Assembly: GCA_964452115.1 (NCBI GenBank)
Contig: CAYVKY010000065.1
Coordinates: forward strand, 1 to 12,549
Length of the DNA: 12,549 nt
Direction of reading: 5' to 3'
Source of the DNA: CAYVKY01 sp964452115
GTDB lineage: Bacteria > Bacteroidota > Ignavibacteria > Tepidaquicellales > Tepidaquicellaceae
Below are positions 1 through 6,621 of this stretch, in pieces. Position 1 is the first letter of the stretch; the number at the start of each line of letters is the position of its first letter. Under the pieces are notes generated by a model. It was given only the letters and a program-made list of their open reading frames with translations, was not told the origin of the DNA and ran no database searches. The translations under genes were made by a program, and so were the position numbers.

Positions 1-926
1 CCCGCAATGCCCGCAATCATAAGCATAATAAAATCAAATATCGGAATAAGGAAAAGACGAATCACACGCTTCAAAAATGAAACGGCTGACCTCAGCAATA
101 TTCCGATCTCCAGAATTTTTATCAGGAAAAAACTTGTAGATGAAAAATTTTTACGTACGAAGATTGCCATCGCACCATTGAAATTCCGTGCATAAGACAA
201 GTTTGACTTTCTCGTGCTTTCTCCTTTCAGATGGATAGTGTGAACTTCGGGATAATAAAAAATCCTGTAACCTTTTTTTCCAATTCTGAAACACAAGTCC
301 AGGTCTTCCCCGTACATAAAATAATCTTCATCAAAATACCCGACTTCATTTAAAACTTTTGAAGGTATAAACATAAACGCACCGCAGATAGCTTCAACTT
401 CCCACGTTTTATCTTCGTCAAGATAAGTAAGATTGTATTTGCCGAATGTTTTGCTTTTTGGAAATATTTTTGACAAACCTAAAATGCGCGGAAGAGCAAC
501 TCTGAATGAAGGAAAACTCCGCTTGCAGGCATAATCAAGTTTTCCGTTTGTGCGGATTAGTTTTGAAGTAATTGCACCTGCTTTTTCATTTTTTTCGGCA
601 AAGGTTATCATTTTTTCAAACGTGCCTTCTTCAAGAATTGTATCAGGATTTAGTATAAGTATATATCTGCCCGAAGCCTTTTTTAATGCAATGTTATTCG
701 CCTTGGCATATCCGATATTCGTCTTGTTGATAATCAGGTTAACTTCTGGATATTTTTCTTCCACCATTTCAACACTGTTGTCAACGGAATTATTATCAAC
801 CACAAATATTTCAAGATTGCGGCTGCCCGTATTTGCTTTTTGTATAGACATCAGGCAGTTGTCCAGAGCATCCGATACATTGTAATTTACTATTACGATT
901 GATATATCAACAGGATTATTTGTCAT
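1..926 (-). CDS. Family 2 glycosyltransferase, C-terminus cut by window edge
   Basis: A reading frame with no stop runs from ATG at 926-924 to the left window edge (308 codons visible). It encodes a GT-A fold family 2 glycosyltransferase of the rhamnosyltransferase-like type. Residues 8-14 read ISIVIVN, then VDNNS near 42, and the metal-binding NPDT motif near 95. The acceptor/catalytic region ICGAFMF is followed by FDEDYFMYGEDLDLCFRIG, the usual E-D-x-D signature. It should transfer a sugar from a nucleotide donor to the growing lipid-linked chain at the cytoplasmic membrane face. The start overlaps the stop of the preceding gene as ATGA (926-923), and AGGA lies 5 bases upstream (935-932). 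After the catalytic domain, two hydrophobic stretches (beginning SFFLIKILEIG and RLFLIPIFDFIML) reach the edge, so the protein continues and may carry a membrane-anchored second domain. Family assignment is firm; donor, acceptor and the missing part are unknown. Confidence 0.9.
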   Translation of the reverse strand, partial: MTNNPVDISIVIVNYNVSDALDNCLMSIQKANTGSRNLEIFVVDNNSVDNSVEMVEEKYPEVNLIINKTNIGYAKANNIALKKASGRYILILNPDTILEEGTFEKMITFAEKNEKAGAITSKLIRTNGKLDYACKRSFPSFRVALPRILGLSKIFPKSKTFGKYNLTYLDEDKTWEVEAICGAFMFIPSKVLNEVGYFDEDYFMYGEDLDLCFRIGKKGYRIFYYPEVHTIHLKGESTRKSNLSYARNFNGAMAIFVRKNFSSTSFFLIKILEIGILLRSAVSFLKRVIRLFLIPIFDFIMLMIAGIA

Positions 927-1645
927 AGTTTTCCTAAGATTGACCTGAACTTTAATTTCCACACCATAAATATTGATTCATACACAACGCTCTTTGACAT
1001 TTTTGATTTGCCTGCACGCCTGTCAATGAACATTATCGGGATTTCCGTAATTTTAAATCCTTTTTTATAAAATATAAATTTCATTTCAATCTGAAATGAA
1101 TAACCGTTTGATTTAATTTTTTCAAGATTAATTTCAGAAAGTTTTTTTACTCTGTAGCAGGCAAAACCGGCGGTAGTGTCTTTAACTTTCAGTCCCGTAA
1201 TTATTCTTGTATAGATATTTGCAAAATAGCTGAGAAAAAGCCTCGACAAAGGCCAGTTAACAACCGAAATGCCGTTGATATAACGCGACCCTACAACCAG
1301 ATCGTAGCCCGCATCTAATTTTTTGATAAATTCAGGAAGATATTTCGGGTCGTGTGAAAAATCCGCATCCATCTCAAAGACATAATCGAATCCTTTTTCG
1401 ATTGCAAATTTAAAACCCGTTACATAAGCCGTTCCGAGTCCTGCCTTTGCCGGACGCTCAATCAGGTATATATTTTCAGTCTGCATTTCCTTTACAATTT
1501 TTGCAGTACCGTCAGGAGAATTATCATCAACGACCAAAACATTATATCTGTTTTCATTATCAGAATGTTTCAGCACTTCCTGAATTATGTTTTTTATGTT
1601 TTCCGACTCGTTGTATGTCGGTATTATCACTAATATGTTATTCAT
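923..1645 (-). CDS. Polyprenol-phosphate mannose synthase-like GT2
   Basis: This 240-residue protein matches the dolichol/polyprenol-phosphate mannosyltransferase branch of GT2, which moves mannose (sometimes glucose) from its nucleotide to a polyprenyl phosphate. Visible motifs in order are VIIPTYNESENI at the N-terminus, VVDDNSPDGT near residue 40, the RPAKAGLGTAY segment, the DXD metal site in EMDADFSHDP near 95, VGSRY near 120, KDTTAGFACYR near 158, and a C-terminal RRAGKSKMS typical of this branch. It is a single soluble domain with no C-terminal GtrA-like or membrane part, as in short bacterial synthases. I start at ATG 1645 and not TTG 1651, because AAAGG at 1659-1655 lies 9 bases before the ATG and would be too close to the TTG. 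It follows the phosphotransferase gene by 2 bases and overlaps the next gene by 4 (ATGA). The lipid-P-sugar product implies a GT-C enzyme using it, which is not seen here. Confidence 0.9.
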   Translation of the reverse strand: MNNILVIIPTYNESENIKNIIQEVLKHSDNENRYNVLVVDDNSPDGTAKIVKEMQTENIYLIERPAKAGLGTAYVTGFKFAIEKGFDYVFEMDADFSHDPKYLPEFIKKLDAGYDLVVGSRYINGISVVNWPLSRLFLSYFANIYTRIITGLKVKDTTAGFACYRVKKLSEINLEKIKSNGYSFQIEMKFIFYKKGFKITEIPIMFIDRRAGKSKMSKSVVYESIFMVWKLKFRSILGKL

Positions 1646-1647
1646 AA

Positions 1648-3027
1648 TCAATAGCCTTTAAATGTAAATATAATTACCAATGTCAAAAGCATTATTCTAA
1701 AATCTAAAGTTAAACTCATATTTTCAATGTAATAAAAATCATACTTTAATTTTATCCTAACGTCTTCAACAGTTGAATCATAAGCGTGTTTCACCTGCGC
1801 CCAGCCGGTGATGCCCGGTTTAATGCGCAGCCTGCGCGAATAAAACGGGATTTCCTGCTTCAGCTGTTCAACAAAATATTCTCTTTCCGGTCTGGGTCCG
1901 ACTATGCTCATATCATTTTTCAGAACATTGATAAACTGCGGAACCTCATCCAGCCGCGTTTTACGCATAAGAAATCCAAGGGGTGTAATTCTTTTATCGT
2001 TCTTATCAGCCCATATCGGAAGATTGTCTTCCGCATCTTTTATCATTGAACGGAACTTAATCAGATTGAAAAGTTTTCCGTTCCTTCCTACTCTCTGCTG
2101 CACATAAAACACAGGACCTCGCGATGTGATTTTTATAAGCAATACCGTGATAATAAGAAGCGGCGAAAGAAATAATAATATCATAGATGACAATGTGATG
2201 TCAATCAGCCGCTTTGTCAGCTTTGCGCTGTATGTCATAATCTCCGGCATCACGTCTATAATCGGAATGCCGTACAGCTGCTGCGTTTTTGCCATACCGC
2301 TTACGATTCCGTATAAATCCGGTACAATCTTCAGTGCAACGTTCAGGTCTGCCGTTTTATTGATAGTATTTATTATGACATCCTTCTGCTCAGGCTCGCT
2401 GGCAATAATAATATTGCTGATATCATTTTTCCTGATTATATCCGGCAGCTCGTCAAATTTTCCGAGAATATTATTCCCTCTTGCGTTGTCATCAAAGCAT
2501 ACAAATCCGGAAAATTTATAACCGTTTTCGGGATATTTTTCAACCATATCAAGTACCTCGTAAGCAATATTCCCGGTGCCGAGAATAATTGTATTCTGAA
2601 GACCGTAACCTTTTCTCAGCAGTTTTTTCTGCGATGTCCGGATAAACATTCTGAAAAACGAAACATTGAATATCAGAAGTCCCCAGTAAATCAGAATTAT
2701 GAACCTTGAATAAATATGCACGTTCGAACGCGAATCATCAATGAAAATTACAAAGAATAAAATTATTACTCCGAGCGAAATTGATTTAAATATTGAAGTA
2801 AATTCATCGAATCTCGGACGCGCAAACCAGTGCTGATACAATCCGGAAAAAAGAAATACGAGAATCCAATAGATGCTGATTGCAATCATAGGCAATAGAT
2901 ATGACGGATTTGTAGCGTATTTCATCCAGCCCGACTCAATGCGTATAAAGTAATAGACAGCCCAGGTCAGGTTAATAGCTACCAAGTCAAAAAACAGCAG
3001 TAATATGAATTCTTTTTTATAATTCAA
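1648..3027 (-). CDS. Polyprenyl glycosylphosphotransferase (initiating sugar transferase)
   Basis: This 459-residue protein has the full WbaP/WcaJ-like layout. Four N-terminal membrane segments lie at about residues 7-28, 43-63, 80-97 and 107-127, followed by a Rossmann-like CoA_binding_3 region beginning near GTGNIAYEVLD (about 150). A C-terminal bacterial sugar transferase domain begins at KRLIDITLSSMILLFLSPLL. Its catalytic-core motifs are QQRVGRNGKLFNLIKFRSM, then LDEVPQFINVLKNDMSIVGPRPE, KPGITGWAQV and a terminal SLTLDFRIMLLTLVI. It transfers a hexose-1-phosphate type sugar onto undecaprenyl phosphate, the first membrane step of repeat-unit assembly. The start is TTG at 3027-3025: an in-frame TAA lies two codons upstream (3033-3031), and the first internal Met (residue 35) falls after the first membrane helix, so no ATG start can give the family N-terminus. 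AGGA lies about 13 bases upstream. The sugar specificity cannot be read from sequence. Confidence 0.94.
   Translation of the reverse strand: MNYKKEFILLLFFDLVAINLTWAVYYFIRIESGWMKYATNPSYLLPMIAISIYWILVFLFSGLYQHWFARPRFDEFTSIFKSISLGVIILFFVIFIDDSRSNVHIYSRFIILIYWGLLIFNVSFFRMFIRTSQKKLLRKGYGLQNTIILGTGNIAYEVLDMVEKYPENGYKFSGFVCFDDNARGNNILGKFDELPDIIRKNDISNIIIASEPEQKDVIINTINKTADLNVALKIVPDLYGIVSGMAKTQQLYGIPIIDVMPEIMTYSAKLTKRLIDITLSSMILLFLSPLLIITVLLIKITSRGPVFYVQQRVGRNGKLFNLIKFRSMIKDAEDNLPIWADKNDKRITPLGFLMRKTRLDEVPQFINVLKNDMSIVGPRPEREYFVEQLKQEIPFYSRRLRIKPGITGWAQVKHAYDSTVEDVRIKLKYDFYYIENMSLTLDFRIMLLTLVIIFTFKGY
1655..1659 (-). promoter_or_regulatory. Ribosome binding site AAAGG for the polyprenol-P-mannose synthase-like gene
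   Basis: AAAGG sits 9 bases before ATG 1645 and only 3 bases before the alternative TTG at 1651. It lies inside the last codons of the upstream phosphotransferase gene. The spacing favours the ATG start. Confidence 0.5.
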
Positions 3028-3075
3028 TATTTAATTATTATCCTGCAATTTAACTATAATTTATCAATAATTTAA
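3028..3075. other. Only intergenic gap in the window (48 bases)
   Basis: Every other junction overlaps, abuts or is separated by 2 bases, so this AT-rich gap between the HAD phosphatase stop and the phosphotransferase TTG stands out. On the minus strand it contains TTGATA and, 19 bases on, GATAAT, a weak sigma70-like pair. No GC-rich hairpin with a T-run is seen, so I do not call a terminator. An AGGA in the gap probably serves as ribosome binding site for the following gene. It may hold an internal promoter, but the evidence is thin. Confidence 0.35.
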
Positions 3076-3645
3076 TTACTTTTGTAATACTATTTTTAAA
3101 GCCTCGGATATGTTACTGATTTTATAATCCGAATAAATGTCAGAATCTTCGGGTGTACTATCATTTTCCATTAAAATCGTTTTTAATCCTGCTGCTTTGC
3201 CGCACTGCATATCCGTATCACGGTCACCAATAAAGAAACTCTGAGATGCATCTATATCATATTTATTTATCGCTTTCAGAACATTGAATGCAGACGGTTT
3301 GCGGCATTGGCATTTATATGTATAACTTTTGACAATTCCGTAAGGATGGTGGTAACAGTATAAATATTCGGTAAAAAAAATATTTTGTGAAATTAATTCC
3401 TTGTGAAGATAATTATGGATATTAAATAATTCCTCCATACCGCAAAAACCTTTGGCATAATCGGGTTGATTGGAAACGATAAAAAGTTTAAATCCCGCAG
3501 ACACAACCTCTTTCAAAAATGAAAAAACATTATCCCTGAATCTGAATTCCTCAATTGAATATGGCGCCCGGACCGGAAGTACGGTGTTTGTGCAAACAAG
3601 TTCATTAATTACTCCGTCCCTGTCCATAAATACTGCTTTATTCAT
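3076..3645 (-). CDS. HAD-IIIA phosphatase, GmhB-like (heptose bisphosphate phosphatase family)
   Basis: This 189-residue HAD hydrolase resembles D-glycero-D-manno-heptose 1,7-bisphosphate 7-phosphatase, which removes the C7 phosphate during activated-heptose synthesis. HAD motif I is FMDRDGVIN, with nucleophile D8 and acid/base D10. Motif II is VSNQ (S58), motif III lysine is K116 in CRKP, and motif IV is GDRDTD (D141, D145). A zinc loop of the GmhB type is present: C97-x-H99 and C112-x-C114. I start at ATG 3645, not the in-frame ATG at 3660: the 3645 start gives the usual MNKAVFMDRDG N-terminus, has GGGAG 8 bases upstream, and makes a 4-base ATGA overlap with the isomerase stop. The neighbouring isomerase and nucleotidyltransferase support a heptose-type role. 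Related HAD-IIIA enzymes include histidinol-phosphate phosphatase, but the zinc loop and context argue for GmhB-like; the exact substrate is inferred. Confidence 0.88.
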   Translation of the reverse strand: MNKAVFMDRDGVINELVCTNTVLPVRAPYSIEEFRFRDNVFSFLKEVVSAGFKLFIVSNQPDYAKGFCGMEELFNIHNYLHKELISQNIFFTEYLYCYHHPYGIVKSYTYKCQCRKPSAFNVLKAINKYDIDASQSFFIGDRDTDMQCGKAAGLKTILMENDSTPEDSDIYSDYKISNISEALKIVLQK

Positions 3646-4244
3646 CCAAGAGACTCCCATTTCGGTTTAACTTCACAGAGCTCCGGGTGCGAAGCAATAA
3701 GATGAAGTATAACGGATTGGACGCCTTCTGTATGAGGCGTAATCATATTTTTATCGGAAACATCAATTAAGATTGAAATATCGCAATTCCGGTTTGCAAA
3801 ACCTTTTTCCCTTCCGGATATTGAAATTGATTTGCAGCCTGCAAGTTTTGAAAATTCTACAGCTTTAACGATATTAACGCTTACATTTTTTTCTTCATCT
3901 CCGCCGCCGACTGAAATTATTATGAGCGTATCGTTTTTGCCAAGTATATTTCTTTCAAGATATTTTTTAAAAGAATTATTCCAGCCCTCATCGTTTACAA
4001 GTGCTGTAAATTCGGATATATTTTCAACGGGCGATTTTGCATCTATCTTTGCCAGTTTTCTCAGGTCTGCCGTGAAATGCAGTGCGTGCGCAGCACCGCC
4101 GCCCAATCCCAATACGAATACTCTGCCGCCATTATCCTTTGAAAACTTTAACTGTGATATGGCTTTATCAATTTTTTCAGCATCAAGTTTTTTTAATATT
4201 TCAATTTCCGATTCCAGATATTTTTTTGTAAAACTATTATCCAT
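3642..4244 (-). CDS. SIS-domain sugar-phosphate isomerase, divergent GmhA-like
   Basis: This 200-residue single SIS-domain protein has about the length of GmhA, sedoheptulose-7-phosphate isomerase, which makes heptose 7-phosphate in the cytoplasm. Family-like features are the first phosphate loop region VFVLGLGGGAAHALHF (42-57), the segment VNDEGWNNSFKKYLE (83-97), and TPHTEGVQSVILHL near the end. It is divergent. Canonical GmhA has G-N-G-G-S in the first loop, here G-L-G-G-G. The second loop, normally a Ser/Thr-rich STSGNS type, is SVGGGDEEKNVSVN (111-124). Of the expected metal-site positions, His56 and the His of ILHL are kept, while the usual Glu is Asp60 and the usual Gln aligns with Glu. 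ATG 4244 is preceded by GGAAGG at 4 bases and overlaps the nucleotidyltransferase end by 8 bases. Context suggests a heptose or related ketose phosphate. The SIS fold is firm; GmhA activity is an inference. Confidence 0.85.
   Translation of the reverse strand: MDNSFTKKYLESEIEILKKLDAEKIDKAISQLKFSKDNGGRVFVLGLGGGAAHALHFTADLRKLAKIDAKSPVENISEFTALVNDEGWNNSFKKYLERNILGKNDTLIIISVGGGDEEKNVSVNIVKAVEFSKLAGCKSISISGREKGFANRNCDISILIDVSDKNMITPHTEGVQSVILHLIASHPELCEVKPKWESLG
3654..3658 (-). promoter_or_regulatory. Ribosome binding site GGGAG for the GmhB-like gene
   Basis: GGGAG lies 8 bases upstream of ATG 3645, inside the 3' end of the isomerase gene. The upstream in-frame ATG at 3660 has no Shine-Dalgarno-like sequence before it, so this site decides the start. 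Confidence 0.6.
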
Positions 4245-4938
4245 CAGACCTTCCTTTTAAAAAATTTTTAAAATCATTGATTCCCTGAAAACTTCCGATT
4301 TCATAAAACCGGTTTTGCGCCTCAAAAGCATAGAGTCCATTATTTGCTATCAACCTGTTATTTAATTTTTCCATATCAAATATTTTTTCACTGATGTCTG
4401 TAAACACACTTTTATTGAACACAGAAATACCGTAATCAATATAATCAAGATTTTTGCCGTTTTTATCGTAACAAACCACTTTTCCCCCGTTTATGGAAGT
4501 ATTACTGAGGTCATACAGTCCGTTATTTTTATACACAGCCATCATAGCCTTCCCGCCTGATTCATAAAATTTATTAAGCATACTCCTGAAATCAAAATCA
4601 AGGTAAGAATCACCGTTCATAACAAAAAAATTATCGCCTGCAAGCTCAGATGCTTTTTTAACGGCACCGCCCGTTCCAAGCGGCACATCACCGTCAGGGC
4701 TGAAACGTATATTAAGTCCGAAATATTTTTTTCTTATTATGAATCTTACAATTTTTTCCGATAAATGTCCCACCGCTAAAATTATATTTTCAAATCCGTT
4801 TGACTGTAACAGACGAATCTGCCATTCTATGAATGGTACTTTTTCAAATACTATAAGCGATTTCGGCGTATCACCTGTAAGCGGCATCAGTCTTGTCGCT
4901 TCACCTCCGCACAATATGATTATATCTTCTTTAATCAA
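4237..4938 (-). CDS. Sugar-1-phosphate nucleotidyltransferase, HddC-like
   Basis: This 233-residue NTP_transferase family enzyme activates a sugar 1-phosphate to a nucleotide sugar. Its signature loop is LCGGEATRLMPLTGDTPKSL (9-28), with catalytic R16 and K26. It is followed by PLGTGGAVKKA (86-96), which contacts the base and sugar, and MNGDS (107-111), whose D110 should bind the metal. The C-terminal FYEIGSFQGINDFKNFL matches the end of short guanylyl/thymidylyl transferases, without a left-handed beta-helix extension. Next to GmhA-like and GmhB-like genes, the closest role is D-glycero-alpha-D-manno-heptose 1-phosphate guanylyltransferase (HddC), though mannose-1-P or another sugar-1-P cannot be excluded. 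The start is TTG 4938-4936: an in-frame TAA at 4947-4945 lies three codons upstream, and the first internal Met (18) falls inside the signature loop. No clear Shine-Dalgarno is seen; the start overlaps the epimerase stop by 8 bases, so translation is probably coupled. Confidence 0.88.
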   Translation of the reverse strand: MIKEDIIILCGGEATRLMPLTGDTPKSLIVFEKVPFIEWQIRLLQSNGFENIILAVGHLSEKIVRFIIRKKYFGLNIRFSPDGDVPLGTGGAVKKASELAGDNFFVMNGDSYLDFDFRSMLNKFYESGGKAMMAVYKNNGLYDLSNTSINGGKVVCYDKNGKNLDYIDYGISVFNKSVFTDISEKIFDMEKLNNRLIANNGLYAFEAQNRFYEIGSFQGINDFKNFLKGRSDG

Positions 4939-5866
4939 GTTCTTTTAACAAATCATTAATTGACAAAATGACGGCTTGTTTTGATGTATAAACCGGTTTC
5001 CATCCTAAAGATTTTATTTTCCCGGATGATAGTTTAATTAAAGGCACATCGCCTTTCCATCCGATAGATTCTTCTCCGTATCTTATATTCACATTTTTAA
5101 TTTTCATTTCCTTTACAACCGCCGCAGCAATTTGTTTGACGTTTCTATAGTCGCCCGTAGATACATTGAAATAATCATAATTCTTATTCTGTTTTTTTTC
5201 AATCATCAGCAGCGCATTAAGTATATCATCAATATAGATATAGGATTTTTTCTGCAGGCCGTTGCCAAGGACTTTCAGCTCCGAAGAATTCCTGCGAAGT
5301 TTTTTTATGAAATCATAAATCACACCGTGCGTCTGATGCCTGCCAGTTACATTTGCAAACCGCAGCACGCTGCCTTTGATTCCAAACATTGCCGAATACG
5401 CCGCTATCATTGCCTCTGAAGAAATTTTTCCCGCACCATAAGGCGAAACAGGAATCCTGTAAGGATAATCTTCTTTCAGCAGTGTATTGCCCGCATCGCC
5501 ATAAACTCCGCTTCCTGATGGAAAGATGATTCTTTTAACATCATTTTTTCTCATCGCTTCAAGCACAAACTGAGTGAGCATAACCCCCTGATAAAAATCA
5601 ATTGAAGGGTCAGCAGCAGCCTTTGAAATATCCGAATTTGATGCAAAATGAAAAACCACATCAATCCCTTTCATTGCTTTCAAAAGCCGCGATGTATTTT
5701 CAACATCGGATTTAATTATTTCCAATCCATTACTTGGATTCAGAAACTCTTTCTTCCCTGCTGAAAAATTGTCAAATACAGTTACGGTATTTTTTCCGCT
5801 TTTCAGCAGTTCGTTTGTAAGATTGCTGCCTATAAATCCTGCGCCGCCTGTTATCAGATATTTCAT
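4931..5866 (-). CDS. NAD-dependent epimerase/dehydratase (extended SDR)
   Basis: This 311-residue extended short-chain dehydrogenase acts on a nucleotide sugar, as a 4-epimerase, 4,6-dehydratase or reductase. The NAD-binding motif GGAGFIG is at 7-13, an acidic DNFS follows beta-2 near 32, the HFAS segment is near 73, and the active site is SGSGVYG (117-123) with Y143-x3-K147 in SPYGAGK. RFANVTGRHQTHGVI (169-183) and the later YIYIDD fit the substrate side of UDP-glucose 4-epimerase-like enzymes. ATG 5866 is preceded by GAGGAA about 8 bases upstream and overlaps the GT32-like stop as ATGA. It sits immediately before the nucleotidyltransferase, so it may modify the sugar nucleotide made there. 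The family is too broad to name the product: UDP-galactose-type 4-epimerase and GDP-sugar or GDP-heptose-modifying enzymes are all possible. Confidence 0.9.
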   Translation of the reverse strand: MKYLITGGAGFIGSNLTNELLKSGKNTVTVFDNFSAGKKEFLNPSNGLEIIKSDVENTSRLLKAMKGIDVVFHFASNSDISKAAADPSIDFYQGVMLTQFVLEAMRKNDVKRIIFPSGSGVYGDAGNTLLKEDYPYRIPVSPYGAGKISSEAMIAAYSAMFGIKGSVLRFANVTGRHQTHGVIYDFIKKLRRNSSELKVLGNGLQKKSYIYIDDILNALLMIEKKQNKNYDYFNVSTGDYRNVKQIAAAVVKEMKIKNVNIRYGEESIGWKGDVPLIKLSSGKIKSLGWKPVYTSKQAVILSINDLLKELD

Positions 5867-6621
5867 AAATATTTCCTCGCAATTATATTATATGTGGTGT
5901 TTACGTTTAATATATATTCTTTATTCAAATTTTTCAAATATTTTTCATAAGAACCGTTTTCCCATAAATGATGGCAGTATGCATTTTTGTAATCATAGTT
6001 TTTTACAAATAATTGTTTCAAAGAAATAGAATGATAAAGCGGATAATGAAAACTTTTATAACTTTCAATATGAAGAAGTTCCGGATGCTTTTTTGAAAGC
6101 CCGTAAGGAACTGTAACCGAATGCTCAGCCCAGTATCTGTCATTACCGGATGACCTGAATGACCTGTATTCTTCAAGCCATAAGTTTACAAATTCCGAAT
6201 TCTTTTCCGAAAGCATAACTGCATTGCATAATTTCTTTGGAAAATATTTTCCCTCCTTTCCGATAACAAATTTATTATCCAGCAAATCGCCGAAAGATTT
6301 TTTGCATACCGTATCCATATCCAGATATATTCCGCCTTTTTCCCGGAGCACCTGAAGCCTCACCACATCCGATTTATGAGCAAAATGTTTCAAAGGTCTT
6401 CCCTTAAATGAATGCGGGGGTTCGATTTTAACAAGCGTCAGATACGGTTTTGCCGCCTCCCACCACTCGCCTTCAGGTTCATATTTATGATAAAAAAATA
6501 TTTCCCCGGGTTTATTTATTTCATAAGCTGATTTCACTGCAATATAATGGAAAATTGAAAACGGTTTGCCGCCGAAATCTTCAGCCATTCCAAAACAGAA
6601 GTGAATAATATTCGGAATCAT
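5863..6621 (-). CDS. GT32-like glycosyltransferase with DXD motif
   Basis: This 252-residue protein belongs to the Gly_transf_sug (OCH1/capsular sugar transferase) group. The N-terminus IPNIIHFCFG is typical, and the core AHKSDVVRLQVLREKGGIYL (81-100) leads into the DMD metal site at 101-103. The C-terminal YCHHLWENGSYEKY (from about 215) is the expected His-rich end. Members transfer mannose, galactose or related sugars to surface-glycan precursors in the cytoplasm. GGAGG lies 7 bases before ATG 6621, the best ribosome binding site in the window, and the start overlaps the preceding GT4 stop as ATGA. It stands between the GT4/GT2 genes and the nucleotide-sugar block. Fold and DXD site are clear; donor and linkage are unknown. 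Confidence 0.9.
   Translation of the reverse strand: MIPNIIHFCFGMAEDFGGKPFSIFHYIAVKSAYEINKPGEIFFYHKYEPEGEWWEAAKPYLTLVKIEPPHSFKGRPLKHFAHKSDVVRLQVLREKGGIYLDMDTVCKKSFGDLLDNKFVIGKEGKYFPKKLCNAVMLSEKNSEFVNLWLEEYRSFRSSGNDRYWAEHSVTVPYGLSKKHPELLHIESYKSFHYPLYHSISLKQLFVKNYDYKNAYCHHLWENGSYEKYLKNLNKEYILNVNTTYNIIARKYL

Noticed and set aside
550..885. Plus-strand open frame of 111 codons
   Set aside because: It is antisense to the left-edge GT2, whose motifs are unambiguous.
2126..2521. Plus-strand open frame of 131 codons
   Set aside because: It lies wholly inside the phosphotransferase gene on the other strand and has no recognisable domain.
3028..3075. Promoter or terminator in the intergenic gap
   Set aside because: The TTGATA/GATAAT pair has a 19-base spacing and AT-rich DNA throws up such matches by chance. 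There is no stable hairpin with a T-run, so I list only the gap itself.
3646..3660. Longer start for the GmhB-like gene at ATG 3660
   Set aside because: No ribosome binding site precedes it, while GGGAG fits ATG 3645, which also gives the standard HAD N-terminus.
3832..4260. Plus-strand open frame of 142 codons
   Set aside because: It is antisense to the SIS isomerase and the end of the nucleotidyltransferase. The minus-strand frames carry clear motifs, and the plus-strand product is a low-complexity Ser/Pro/Phe-rich sequence.
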